A stretch of 64,000 nt of DNA from Bacteroidales bacterium (GCA_024685285.1 JAIKVZ010000025.1:100958-164957), one strand, 5' to 3'; counted from the stretch's first letter, positions 53,632 to 62,429 are shown. Numbers and translations are program-made. Notes: generated by a model not told the origin, from the sequence alone.

Positions 53632-54387
53632 ATGCGCACATTAGTAATCATACCCGCACGTTACCAATCAACACGGTTTCCAGGCAAGCCACTGGCTCTA
53701 CTGGGTGGTAAACCTGTGGTGCAGTGGGTATGGGAGGCCGTGACCACTTCCGGATTGGCCAGCAAAACCGTGGTGGCCACCGACGACAGTCGCATACTGT
53801 CTGCCGTAGAAGCATTTGGCGGCCTTGCCATGATGACAGCCGACACCTACCACAGCGGTACCGACCGTTGCGCCGAGGTGTTGGAAAGGCTGCAGGCCAC
53901 AGGCGAGCAATACGATGCCGTGGTCAACGTGCAGGGCGACGAGCCATTCATCACCGCAGACACACTGAGCACACTGCTCAACGCGCTGCAAGGCAACGTC
54001 ATCGCCACATTATGTACACCTATCGCATCCACTGAGGAATTACTATCGCCAAATAATGTCAAGGTGGTACTCTCGCGCAATGGAAGGGCTCTCTATTTCA
54101 GCCGTCAGCCTATACCCTACCTGCGCGGTGTGGGGCAAAGCGAGTGGCTCAAATTGCAGCAATATTACAAACACATAGGTATCTATGGATTTGCCGGCAA
54201 CACATTGAGCCGCGTGGCCAAGTTGGAGCAAGGCAGACTGGAGAAATGCGAATCGTTGGAGCAGCTGCGCTGGCTCGAAAACGGATACGCCATAGCTGTT
54301 GGTGAAGTCGCTTCACAATCTATAGGTATCGACACCCCTGAAGACTTGGCATTGGCCAACACCATAATAACGAAAAAAGAAAAATAA
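53632..54387 (+). CDS. kdsB: 3-deoxy-manno-octulosonate cytidylyltransferase
   Basis: Activates KDO with CTP to CMP-KDO for lipid A-core assembly. The 251-residue product has the nucleotidyltransferase start IIPARYQSTRFPGKPLA, the motif ATDDSRI, VNVQGDEPFI near 105, FSRQPIPYLR, HIGIYGF and the C-terminal SIGIDTPEDL. It is packed between the kinase and the HU/SPOR gene. Confidence 0.97.
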   Translation: MRTLVIIPARYQSTRFPGKPLALLGGKPVVQWVWEAVTTSGLASKTVVATDDSRILSAVEAFGGLAMMTADTYHSGTDRCAEVLERLQATGEQYDAVVNVQGDEPFITADTLSTLLNALQGNVIATLCTPIASTEELLSPNNVKVVLSRNGRALYFSRQPIPYLRGVGQSEWLKLQQYYKHIGIYGFAGNTLSRVAKLEQGRLEKCESLEQLRWLENGYAIAVGEVASQSIGIDTPEDLALANTIITKKEK

Positions 54388-54393
54388 TATTAT

Positions 54394-56085
54394 ATGAATA
54401 TCACAGATTTAATAGCCGAATTTTTACAACAGGGCAAAACAGTGACACTGCCAGGCATTTGCACACTGGCAAGCGAAGAGGTTAAGGCACACCACGACCG
54501 TCAACGAGGCGTTTTCTACTCAACCGGCCGCACCGTAGTATGCCAAGAACCCACCGGCAATGCCGACGAACTGCTTGCTGCTATTGCCGAGCGCGAATGC
54601 GTCAATGCTGACGTAGCACGACAAATGTTCAACAACTACATCGATGCCCTCAGCGATAAATTACAGCGCATAGGCAGCCATGACTTGGCTGGTGTAGGCA
54701 CGATCAGCTCATCAGAGCAGGGCATTAAGTTCGATGTTGCCGAAGCCTTCATGTCGGCAGGCTCCGACAATCATGAACATCCTCTTGAAGGAGTGAAGCA
54801 ATACACCCCGGCACCTGACGAAGTTGATCCCTTTGCAATTTTTGATCAACCATCAAAGCCAGTTTCCGAAGAAGCGTCTACCGCAACAGAGATTATAAAA
54901 CCTGTGGAAGAGCCTGTCCGTCCCAAGTCAACCGTCGAAGACGCACTGCGACAACTCGAGGAACTACCCAAATCAAAGGCTGAAATAAAGGCCGAAGAGC
55001 GTGCTGCAAAGGCTCAAGCCAAAGCTGAGAAAGTTGCTGCAAAAAACGCTGCTGTCGAAGCAAAAAAATCGGCAAAAGCTGCCAAAAAGCAGGCCAAAAT
55101 TAATGCAAAAGCCGCTAAGGTCCAAGCCAAAGAGGAACAAAAAGAGCAGAAAGCCAAACAGAAGCAAGAGGCAAAAGAGGCAAAAGCCCAAGCCAAGGCA
55201 GTAAAGCCCAAGAAAAAGCCAAAAGTTAAGAAAGAACACAAAGAGAAGAAACACCGTTTCCCCTGGTGGCTTCTAATCTTGCTGCTTCTGTTACTGGCAT
55301 GCGGTGCCTACTTTGGATATACATATTATATTAACGGTTTGAGAGAACCCTCAATGCCAGAAGCCACCCGCCAGCACATTGACGTGCCACGGACTAACGA
55401 TTTCACATACAACACAGACATGATAGCCTATACAAATGGCGATGTCAGTGCTAATCGTGACAAAGTGTGCCGTCTGCTGGCCCCCTACATAAGCGAATAC
55501 CTTGTCAACCGCCGCTACACTTCTGCCCGTGCAGCTATGATGGACCGTGTTAGCCGCTATGCAGAACTTCGTTTAAGTGAACTTCTAGGAGACAAATGGG
55601 CCGTTCAACGCTTCCTGCCCTATAACGACTACATTTACAATTACAACTACGACTTCCTCAAGATGGTGCGCGCTTCACGCTCACGCGTGACGGTCCAGAC
55701 TGAGTTAATGAACCTCACCACCCTCGATGAAATACTTGACCAATTGGTGCGCGAACTTGGATTAGAGCAAGATGCCATCGGCCTCAATGCCAAACAAGTG
55801 CAAGCCGTTAAGAAATCGGAACAGCCAAAGCCCGTGGTAACGGCCAGTTTTGAGACATCCAGCAAACAGGGGTTCGACATCATTGCCGGATTTAACGTCA
55901 ACCGCGACCGCGCCGCCATGCTGGCCAGCAAACTCAAGGCCCAAGGTTGCGACGCATACATAATTGACAGAAACGGTCTTTATTACGTAAGTATGGGCAG
56001 TGCAGCTACACAAACAGCCGCCGAGGCCCTGTACAAACACATCAAGAGTTGGTATGATGGCGATGCTGCCATCAAGAAATGGTAA
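54394..56085 (+). CDS. HU-like and SPOR-domain membrane protein
   Basis: The 563-residue product has an HU/CCDC81-like domain (1-115, starting MNITDLIAEFLQQGKTVTLP). A long lysine/alanine/glutamate helical stretch (about 190-285) follows, then one transmembrane segment (WWLLILLLLLLACGAYFGYT) and a periplasmic region with a C-terminal SPOR domain (GFDIIAGFNVNRDRAAMLAS; GLYYVSMGSAATQTAAEALY). The arrangement suggests a cytoplasmic DNA- or protein-binding head joined to a peptidoglycan-binding tail, a Bacteroidetes-specific architecture whose function is untested as far as I know. Confidence 0.85.
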   Translation: MNITDLIAEFLQQGKTVTLPGICTLASEEVKAHHDRQRGVFYSTGRTVVCQEPTGNADELLAAIAERECVNADVARQMFNNYIDALSDKLQRIGSHDLAGVGTISSSEQGIKFDVAEAFMSAGSDNHEHPLEGVKQYTPAPDEVDPFAIFDQPSKPVSEEASTATEIIKPVEEPVRPKSTVEDALRQLEELPKSKAEIKAEERAAKAQAKAEKVAAKNAAVEAKKSAKAAKKQAKINAKAAKVQAKEEQKEQKAKQKQEAKEAKAQAKAVKPKKKPKVKKEHKEKKHRFPWWLLILLLLLLACGAYFGYTYYINGLREPSMPEATRQHIDVPRTNDFTYNTDMIAYTNGDVSANRDKVCRLLAPYISEYLVNRRYTSARAAMMDRVSRYAELRLSELLGDKWAVQRFLPYNDYIYNYNYDFLKMVRASRSRVTVQTELMNLTTLDEILDQLVRELGLEQDAIGLNAKQVQAVKKSEQPKPVVTASFETSSKQGFDIIAGFNVNRDRAAMLASKLKAQGCDAYIIDRNGLYYVSMGSAATQTAAEALYKHIKSWYDGDAAIKKW

Positions 56086-56089
56086 AGTA

Positions 56090-56755
56090 ATGGGACACCA
56101 CAAGTTGGAGCATTTTGCCGAAAACTTAACATTTCCCAACCTCTTCCAAGTCTCTTACAAGACTTTACAGGATGAGGGGGGATTTGCATTGCGTGGACAA
56201 TGGTGCAAGCATTTTGGCAATGACAATCCAATTGTCCTGGAACTTGGTTGTGGCAAAGGTGACTACACCATTGCCTTGGCTCGCATTCATCCCGAGTGCA
56301 ACTATATTGGTGTCGACATCAAAGGTGCAAGGCTATGGCGCGGAGCCAAAACTGGTGTCGAAGAGCAGATGAGCAATGTTGCCTTCGTGCGTACACACAT
56401 TGAGTTGATAGAGAACTTTTTCGCACCAGATGAGGTGAGCGAGATATGGATTACATTTCCAGACCCACAGCCCAAGAAACCAACCAAACGTCTCACCTGC
56501 GAGCGCTTTCTGAACCACTACCGGCACTTTCTGCGACCAGGCTCCCCTATCCACCTCAAAACCGACTCGCAGGAGTTATACGCTTACACGCTCGAAGATG
56601 TTATTGCGCCAGCCGGCTACAGTGTCGAGGTGAGTACCAACGATCTCTACGCATCAGACTATGAAGGCGAAGCCAAACTCACACAAACCTTTTACGAGCG
56701 AATGTTCCTTGCCGAGGGCAAACCAATAACCTATATCAAATTCAGAATAAATTAA
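56090..56755 (+). CDS. trmB: tRNA (guanine-N7-)-methyltransferase
   Basis: Forms m7G46 in tRNA with SAM. The 221-residue product has SAM motif I VLELGCGKGDYTIALA near 49, the NYIGVDIKGARLWRGAK segment, and the TrmB signature WITFPDPQPKKPTKRLT. It starts 4 bases after the HU/SPOR stop, so it is probably co-transcribed. Confidence 0.95.
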   Translation: MGHHKLEHFAENLTFPNLFQVSYKTLQDEGGFALRGQWCKHFGNDNPIVLELGCGKGDYTIALARIHPECNYIGVDIKGARLWRGAKTGVEEQMSNVAFVRTHIELIENFFAPDEVSEIWITFPDPQPKKPTKRLTCERFLNHYRHFLRPGSPIHLKTDSQELYAYTLEDVIAPAGYSVEVSTNDLYASDYEGEAKLTQTFYERMFLAEGKPITYIKFRIN

Positions 56756-56786
56756 TTTTAAAGTAATAATATAAAAAGTAATCATT

Positions 56787-57527
56787 ATGTCAGGACACAA
56801 CAAATGGTCTAAAATCAAACGCGCAAAAGGCGCAGCCGATGCCAAACGTTCAAAACAGTATAGCAACATTCTTAAGCAAGTGGCAATAGCCGTACGCGAG
56901 AGCGGTCCCGACCCCGACAGCAACCCCCGCTTGCGTCTTCTCATCCAAAATGCCCGCGGCTGCAATATGCCAAAAGACACCCTGCAACGCGCTATAAGCA
57001 AAGCCAACGATAAAGATGCAGCCGCAATGCAGGAGCTCACCTTCGAGTGCCACGTAAACCACGGCATAGCCCTCTTTATCGAGGCTCTCAGCGACAACAA
57101 CAACCGTACCGTGGCCAACGTCAAATCTATCATGAACAAGAACGGCGGCACCCTTGAGACCAACGGTAGCCTCGCATTTCTATTCACCCGCAAAGGCGTT
57201 TTTGTAATACCGCGCAAGCCTGATATGGACGTCGACGAACTGGAAATGGAGCTTATAGACGGTGGATTGGAGGAGATGGAGGCCGACGACGAGTACCTGA
57301 CCCTCTACACTGCCTATGAGGACTTCGGCAATATGGTTAAAATGCTTGAGGAGAAAGGTATTGAATGTGAAAGCGCCGAGCTGCAACGTATTCCCAACAC
57401 TACCCGTCAAATCGACCCCGAATCCATCCGCAAAGTGCTCAGAATTATATCCATACTCGAGGAAGACGATGATATTACCAATGTCTACCACGACATGGAT
57501 ATTCCCGACGACTTTGAGGAAGAATAA
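56787..57527 (+). CDS. YebC/TACO1-family protein
   Basis: The 246-residue product begins MSGHNKWSKIKRAKGAADAK, the diagnostic YebC start, with GGTLETNGSLAFLFTRKGVF in the middle. The family was annotated as a transcriptional regulator; recent work supports a role at the ribosome during polyproline translation. It carries an acidic C-terminal tail (EDDDITNVYHDMDIPDDFEE). A hairpin terminator follows. Confidence 0.93.
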   Translation: MSGHNKWSKIKRAKGAADAKRSKQYSNILKQVAIAVRESGPDPDSNPRLRLLIQNARGCNMPKDTLQRAISKANDKDAAAMQELTFECHVNHGIALFIEALSDNNNRTVANVKSIMNKNGGTLETNGSLAFLFTRKGVFVIPRKPDMDVDELEMELIDGGLEEMEADDEYLTLYTAYEDFGNMVKMLEEKGIECESAELQRIPNTTRQIDPESIRKVLRIISILEEDDDITNVYHDMDIPDDFEEE

Positions 57528-57549
57528 AAAAGCGACACTACGCAAAACC

Positions 57550-57585
57550 AAAGTTGGGTGCAGCATAGTTACAGCACCCAACTTT
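57550..57585 (+). terminator. Intrinsic terminator after yebC
   Basis: AAAGTTGGGTGC pairs with GCACCCAACTTT around 12 bases, followed by ATGGTTTTAAA. Confidence 0.75.
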
Positions 57586-57619
57586 ATGGTTTTAAACACA
57601 ACAATACAAACCAAACGCA

Positions 57620-58288
57620 ATGCTCTATCTGGTGCCAACACCTGTCGGCAATATGGCCGATATGACATTCCGCGCAGTCGAAGTGTTGAAAAGCGTTGAC
57701 TTGATACTGGCCGAAGACACCCGTACCTCGCGCCCTCTTCTGTCGCACTATGGAATCAGCACTCCACTACAGGCTCACCACATATACAACGAGCACCAGA
57801 CTGCCAACAGCATCGTTGAGCGACTTATGGATGGTCAGAACATAGCCTTGATTACCGACGCCGGCACACCAGGCATCAGCGACCCGGGGTTTCTGCTTGT
57901 GCGCCAAGCCGTGGCGGCCGGAGCTCAGGTTGAATGTCTCCCAGGGGCAACGGCGTTTGTACCAGCACTCATCGACAGTGCCCTGCCCTGCGACAGGTTT
58001 GTGTTCGAAGGTTTCCTGCCACACAAGAAAGGGCGCCAGACTGCCCTACGCCGCCTCGCCACCGAGGAACGCACTATGGTGGTGTACGAATCGCCTCACC
58101 GTCTGCTCAAGTTGCTCGAAGAACTCAGCACACACATGGGAACCGACAGGCAAATCTCCATCTCGCGCGAAATCAGCAAGCTGCACGCCGAGACCTTGCG
58201 CGGCAGCGTGGCCGAAGTGCAAAGCCAGTTACAAAACCGTGATATAAAAGGCGAGATAGTAGTAGTAATAGCCGGAGCCGAAAACTAA
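57620..58288 (+). CDS. rsmI: 16S rRNA (cytidine-1402 2'-O)-methyltransferase
   Basis: SAM-dependent methylase of the tetrapyrrole-methylase fold, 222 residues. It has the start LYLVPTPVGNMADMTFRAVE, AEDTRTSRPLLSHYGI, ITDAGTPGISDPGF and LPGATAFVPALIDSALP. The C-terminal extension of longer RsmI proteins is absent. It lies 18 bases before the mgtC-like gene. Confidence 0.95.
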   Translation: MLYLVPTPVGNMADMTFRAVEVLKSVDLILAEDTRTSRPLLSHYGISTPLQAHHIYNEHQTANSIVERLMDGQNIALITDAGTPGISDPGFLLVRQAVAAGAQVECLPGATAFVPALIDSALPCDRFVFEGFLPHKKGRQTALRRLATEERTMVVYESPHRLLKLLEELSTHMGTDRQISISREISKLHAETLRGSVAEVQSQLQNRDIKGEIVVVIAGAEN

Positions 58289-58306
58289 CCCAAAACAACC
58301 ACAACA

Positions 58307-58765
58307 ATGACACTGACAACATTCATATTCCGCATAGTGTGTGCCCTTGCTGCCGGTGCCGCCATAGGCATAGAACGGCAGTTGCGCCAACGGCAGGCAG
58401 GACTCACCACCAACTCGCTTGTAGCCGTCGGTGCATGTATATTTATACTCATATCCGAGTCTGTCATCATGAACGCCTATGCTGCTGGCGGTCCTGTCAA
58501 CAACGACAACTTGCGCGTGCTCTCACAAGTTGTCACTGGCATAGGATTCCTTGGTGCCGGTGTGATAATGAAAAACGGTGTCAACATTCACGGACTGAGT
58601 TCAGCAGCCACCATTTGGTGCTCGGCCGCCGTCGGGTGCCTGTGCGGCTACGGAATGTGGTCCGAGGCCGCAATCAGCGTGGGCACCATACTTTTGATAA
58701 ACTGGGGACTTAAGACCATCGAACTACTCTTCAAACGCAAAAACAAGAGCGATAAAGCACAATAA
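58307..58765 (+). CDS. MgtC/SapB-family membrane protein
   Basis: Short MgtC-like inner-membrane protein of 152 residues with four to five helices. It has the signature AAGAAIGIERQLRQRQAGL (about 16-34) and GIGFLGAGVIMKNG near 87. The C-terminal ACT-like domain of longer homologues is absent. The family is linked to Mg2+ limitation and ATPase control in enterobacteria; the role here is unknown. Confidence 0.85.
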   Translation: MTLTTFIFRIVCALAAGAAIGIERQLRQRQAGLTTNSLVAVGACIFILISESVIMNAYAAGGPVNNDNLRVLSQVVTGIGFLGAGVIMKNGVNIHGLSSAATIWCSAAVGCLCGYGMWSEAAISVGTILLINWGLKTIELLFKRKNKSDKAQ

Positions 58766-58830
58766 CCAGTCAAAAATAGCACTGCAACTTTCTTAATAAA
58801 AGTTAAAATCGGTATTTTTAACAGAAATAT

Positions 58831-58861
58831 TTTGCCAATTCCGAAAAAAGCAGTAATTTTG
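58831..58861 (+). promoter_or_regulatory. rpsO promoter
   Basis: TTTG (58831-58834) is separated by 19 bases from TAATTTTG (58854-58861), a complete -33/-7 pair. The leader to the ATG is about 45 bases. Confidence 0.8.
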
Positions 58862-58909
58862 CAGCCGAATTGAAACGATAAAAACAATTAAAAAAGTATA
58901 TAAAACGCT

Positions 58910-59179
58910 ATGTATCTGACAAAAGAGAAAAAACAGGAAATATTTGCACAGTATGGCAAATCGAACGCCGACACCGGTAGTGCCGAGGCTCAGGTGGCTC
59001 TCTTCACCTACCGCATCCAGCACCTCACCGAGTTGATGAAGAATAACAAGAAAGACCAGGTGTCTGAGCGCGCCCTCGTTGGCCTCGTTGGTAAACGCCG
59101 CAAAATGCTCGACTATCTCAAGAAGACCGACATTGAGCGCTACCGTGCCATCGTCAAACAACTCGGCCTGCGTAAATAA
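58910..59179 (+). CDS. rpsO: 30S ribosomal protein S15
   Basis: Primary 16S rRNA-binding protein of the small subunit, 89 residues. It has the conserved TGSAEAQVALFTYRIQHLTE and the terminal GKRRKMLDYLKKTDIERYRA. The 90-base spacing from the promoter leaves room for little autoregulatory leader structure. It ends before two successive terminator hairpins. Confidence 0.98.
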   Translation: MYLTKEKKQEIFAQYGKSNADTGSAEAQVALFTYRIQHLTELMKNNKKDQVSERALVGLVGKRRKMLDYLKKTDIERYRAIVKQLGLRK

Positions 59180-59240
59180 CAGGACCGCGAAGAACAGAAA
59201 AATAGGAAAAAGTTTTTTCATATTTATTTGGTTATGGTTG

Positions 59241-59274
59241 GGATTGCCTGAATTTCTTCAGGCAATCCTTTTTA
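59241..59274 (+). terminator. rpsO terminator
   Basis: GGATTGCCTGAA-TTTC-TTCAGGCAATCC is followed by TTTTTAT, a perfect 12-bp stem. Confidence 0.92.
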
Positions 59275-59275
59275 T

Positions 59276-59330
59276 ATCGTTGCAGTTTGTTGCATTCGTT
59301 GCAGTGCAACGAACTGCAACGATATTTTTT
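59276..59330 (+). terminator. Second, 19-bp hairpin with T-run
   Basis: ATCGTTGCAGTTTGTTGCA (59276-59294) pairs with TGCAACGAACTGCAACGAT (59305-59323) at 18 of 19 positions, then ATTTTTTTT. It directly follows the rpsO terminator. Confidence 0.8.
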
Positions 59331-59352
59331 TTGCTGGTTCGGAAAAAGTGCG

Positions 59353-59360
59353 TAACTTTG
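59353..59360 (+). promoter_or_regulatory. -7 box without an evident gene
   Basis: TAACTTTG followed by CA matches TAnnTTTG. No coding frame of note begins in the next 300 bases. Confidence 0.5.
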
Positions 59361-59660
59361 CAGCAACCGATAATTAAGATCAAAAGTTGAAAAGATAAAA
59401 AGACCAAAAGGTTGCATAACTTTAAATCTTTTAATCCATAAAACTTTTCATCGTCAAGGCCAGTCGCATGGCATTTTGCCATATCACCCGCGCACTTTGG
59501 AAGAAAACGGGTCAGAAGTCGGGTTAGAGGTCTGCCACAGGATGGCACACCGAGTTGTCCCCGATAGCGATGAAACCAGTGCAGCGCGCAAGCACTGCAT
59601 CAAACCAAGGAGGCGGCTCAATATCGCTCGCTGCACTATAACTTAATTTTTTTATGTATA
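59361..59660 (+). other. Non-coding stretch, possible small RNA
   Basis: No convincing gene is seen. It contains several small stems: TGGCA-TTT-TGCCA (59469-59481), TGCCA-CAGGA-TGGCA near 59533, and GTGCAGCGCGC (near 59578), which can pair with GCTCGCTGCAC (near 59623) with one mismatch. A stretch on the minus strand (59508-59530, CTAACCCGACTTCTGACCCG) resembles a decayed piece of the G-rich repeat. A transcript from the box at 59353 is possible. Confidence 0.35.
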
Positions 59661-59674
59661 TCATAAAAATAGTT

Positions 59675-59682
59675 TATATTTG
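59675..59682 (+). promoter_or_regulatory. -7 box in front of a 39-codon frame
   Basis: TATATTTG followed by CA is a perfect TAnnTTTG box, 24 bases before an ATG at 59707. Confidence 0.6.
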
Positions 59683-59706
59683 CATTGGGATTATTACCAA
59701 ATAAAG

Positions 59707-59826
59707 ATGCAGGTTAGTGTTAATAATGAGCAAGTTGGAGGCACTGCCACATGGATGCCGGAGGGCGATATGCCTGCCATGCAAAACGAGGCGGTGACGT
59801 TCCACGAGGTGCTGAGGGCACCGTGA
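59707..59826 (+). CDS. Possible 39-residue small protein
   Basis: The open frame starts MQVSVNNEQVGGTATWMPEG and continues DMPAMQNEAVTFHEVLRAP to a TGA. It has a well-placed promoter box and no other gene competes for the space. It has no signal peptide, membrane segment or known motif. It might be a real micro-gene or a relic of a longer gene. A palindromic repeat begins 7 bases after its stop. Confidence 0.4.
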   Translation: MQVSVNNEQVGGTATWMPEGDMPAMQNEAVTFHEVLRAP

Positions 59827-59832
59827 ATGAAT

Positions 59833-59914
59833 GTGTTATTGCGTTAATGTGTTAATGCGTGAGTCGCTTGTGCATCTCGGATTAACACGTTTACACATTT
59901 ACAAAGTCACACAT
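59833..59914 (+). repeat. Palindromic repeat, intergenic copy
   Basis: The left arm GTGTTATTGCGTTAATGTGT + TAATGCGTGAGT (59833-59864) pairs imperfectly with ATTAACACGTTTACACATTT... (59881-59914). The left arm matches the copy inserted in mpl at about 27 of 31 positions. It lies between the 39-codon frame and the outer-membrane gene. Confidence 0.7.
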
Positions 59915-59942
59915 TCAAGTCATTATTAACAATCAACATTCA

Positions 59943-62375
59943 ATGCTGAAAAGATTTTTCTTGGCGGTGCTCGCTATGGGCATGGCCGGTGCTATGGTAG
60001 CACAAACCACGTACTCTCTGCAAGGCTCGCTGAAGGACAGCAAGGGCGAGCCGATGATGTTCACTAATTGTGTGCTGCTCCAGCAGGCCGACAGCGCCTT
60101 CGCCTACGGCACGACGAGCGACCTCGATGGCGTGTTTACGCTGGCGGGTGTGAAGCAGGGCGACTATATATTGAGGATTACCGCCGTGGGGCATGAGACC
60201 TGGTGGCAAGACATCACCATCGACCGCGACACGAACCTCGGCGTCATCGAAATCAACGACAACGCCACCCTTCTTAAGACGGTGCAGGTCACCGCTAGCC
60301 GTCCGCTCTACTCCGCCGACGGCGAGAAGGTGTTCTACAACGTGAGCGACGACCCCAGCGTGCAGAGCGGCAACGCCACCGACGCGCTCCAGAACGCCCC
60401 TGGCGTTGAGGTGGACGCCGAGGGTAACATCCGCTACCGCGGCGGCGCGGAGGTCTCTATCTGGATCAACGACAAGCCGTCGCACCTCAAGGCCGAGGGG
60501 CTGAAGCAGTACCTCAAGTCGCTCCCCGCCGGCACGTTGCAACGCATCGAGGTCATAGCCCACCCATCGGCGAAGTACCACACGCAAAACTGCGTCATCA
60601 ACATCGTCACCACCGCCAAGGTGAAACGCAACGAACTGCTGTGCATGGGGCTGAACGCCAACAGCCGTCCGCAGGTGGGGCCGTGGGTGGATTACGTATG
60701 GGCTAACGAGAAGGTGCGCTTCAACCTCTTCGTCAGCGGCGACTACGACCGCTACAGCGGCGACGCGAGCAGCGACAGCCGCTTGTTGGCTCCCGACAGC
60801 TCGCTCTCATCCATCATCGCGACAAAAGGGCATAGCCGCAACCGCACCCTGAACGGCAACTTCGGCGTGGATTTCGACTATTACCTCGACTCGGCGACCA
60901 CGCTCAACTTCTGGCTTTGGACCACCGCCTCGCACGACAGCACCGCCACCGACAGCCGTACCGAGCGCACGGAGTACATCAGCAGCCCCGGACGCTATTT
61001 CTACAACGAGACCCTGCGCAACGGCAACGGCCTGATGGATGCGGCCTTCGGCGTTATGCTGGAGAAGAAACTCGACACCCTCGTCGGGATGCTCTTCGTC
61101 GATTATACAGGCACCCTGACGCGCAACCGCTCGTTCAGCGGCGACCTGCGCCAGTACGACAGCCTCACTGCCCTCAATTTCGACCGCCGCCTCGTCAGCC
61201 GCACCCCCTCGCAGTGGCACGGCATCACCGCCGACATCGCGCTGCCCTACAACAAGCACGGCGAGGTGGACCTCGGCCTCATGGCCAACCTCGCGCCAGA
61301 GCGGAAAAACGTGGATGCCACCGTCAATGGCCTCACCGATTCCCTTCGCAGCTATTCCTATACCAACGGCACCTACGAACTCTCGGCCTACATCGGCGCA
61401 CAGCACCATTTTGGGAACTTGACGCTCGCCGCCTCTATGAGTTTCGACAACGCCTGGTACAACCTCCAGTACCCCGGCGCCGACAGCGGCAATGTCCGCA
61501 AGCACTACTTCACCGTCAGCCCCGACTTCCATGCTTCGTACACCACCGAGTCGATGCACAACTTCACCTTCAGCTACACCCACTACGTAGCGCCGCCCAC
61601 CGCCGCGCAGCTCACACGCTTCACCGTCTATGGCTACGACAGCTACTCCACTGGCAATCCCGCCCTGCAAAAAGGCTACGCCGACAATCTGGAGCTGGGC
61701 TGGGAACGCTATTTCGACCACCTAGGCAGCATCGGCCTAAGCGCGTGGTACAACTCCGACCGCGATAAGACGGGCACCCTCACCGACGTGGCCTACTGCG
61801 ACCGCTTCGGACGCATCGTCGCCTTCACCCAGACCGCCAACATCGGCACCGCACGGCAAGGCGGCATCGGCCTCAACGCCACCCTGCGCCCGCTGGACTT
61901 TATGAACATCCGCTTCTACGCCAACCTCTTCGACGACTACTACCGCGTGCAATATCGTCCCGGCCGCTGGCAGGAGAACGAGATGCTCTGCTACTCGCTG
62001 CGGCTCAACTTCTGGACGAAAATATTGGAGCACACGTCGGCTAGTTGGTTCGACGGCCTGCAGCTCTTCGCCAATGCCGTCTATCGCAGCCGCACCCAGA
62101 CGCCGCTGGCCGAGGTCGACCCCTACTTCGCCTTCGACTGCGGCATCAGTACCGACCTCCTCGACCGCCGTCTGTCGCTCTTCCTCAACGTCAACGATCT
62201 CTTCGGCACCGTCCGCTCCGGCGGCAGCAGCGTCAACCCCTACAACCTCTCCGTTAGCGAGAGCACCACCGACAGCCGCTACCTTAGCTTCGGCCTCACC
62301 TGGCGCCTCGGCCGCACCGAGATGGAAGCCCAGCAGTCCCATGGCAAAAAAGAACCGAGGAAAAAGGGCAAGTGA
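59943..62375 (+). CDS. Outer-membrane beta-barrel protein with carboxypeptidase-like N-terminal domain
   Basis: The 810-residue product has a signal peptide (MLKRFFLAVLAMGMAGAMVA). A CarboxypepD-regulatory-like beta sandwich follows (22-100; YSLQGSLKDSKGEPMMFTNC), then a plug-like domain (about 115-215; NATDALQNAPGVEVDAEGNI, YRGGAEVSIWINDKPSHLKA) and a barrel of the OMP_b-brl_3 type (residues 220-810). It lacks an obvious TonB box, so it belongs to the receptor-like barrel family rather than classic SusC. The substrate is unknown. A lysine-rich tail (KKEPRKKGK) follows the last strand. Codon use is notably GC-rich at third positions compared with the 44-59 kb genes. Confidence 0.85.
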   Translation: MLKRFFLAVLAMGMAGAMVAQTTYSLQGSLKDSKGEPMMFTNCVLLQQADSAFAYGTTSDLDGVFTLAGVKQGDYILRITAVGHETWWQDITIDRDTNLGVIEINDNATLLKTVQVTASRPLYSADGEKVFYNVSDDPSVQSGNATDALQNAPGVEVDAEGNIRYRGGAEVSIWINDKPSHLKAEGLKQYLKSLPAGTLQRIEVIAHPSAKYHTQNCVINIVTTAKVKRNELLCMGLNANSRPQVGPWVDYVWANEKVRFNLFVSGDYDRYSGDASSDSRLLAPDSSLSSIIATKGHSRNRTLNGNFGVDFDYYLDSATTLNFWLWTTASHDSTATDSRTERTEYISSPGRYFYNETLRNGNGLMDAAFGVMLEKKLDTLVGMLFVDYTGTLTRNRSFSGDLRQYDSLTALNFDRRLVSRTPSQWHGITADIALPYNKHGEVDLGLMANLAPERKNVDATVNGLTDSLRSYSYTNGTYELSAYIGAQHHFGNLTLAASMSFDNAWYNLQYPGADSGNVRKHYFTVSPDFHASYTTESMHNFTFSYTHYVAPPTAAQLTRFTVYGYDSYSTGNPALQKGYADNLELGWERYFDHLGSIGLSAWYNSDRDKTGTLTDVAYCDRFGRIVAFTQTANIGTARQGGIGLNATLRPLDFMNIRFYANLFDDYYRVQYRPGRWQENEMLCYSLRLNFWTKILEHTSASWFDGLQLFANAVYRSRTQTPLAEVDPYFAFDCGISTDLLDRRLSLFLNVNDLFGTVRSGGSSVNPYNLSVSESTTDSRYLSFGLTWRLGRTEMEAQQSHGKKEPRKKGK

Positions 62376-62429
62376 TATAATATTTCCCCGTCAGCAGCGT
62401 TATCTGTCAATAAATCAAATCATATACAC

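Noticed and set aside
59361..59660. tRNA or tmRNA gene in the stretch after rpsO
   Set aside because: No acceptor stem with a T-loop GTTCGA-type motif or CCA end could be found.
59943..62375. SusC-type nutrient receptor with a SusD partner
   Set aside because: The barrel is shorter, of the OMP_b-brl_3 type, and no SusD-like lipoprotein follows.
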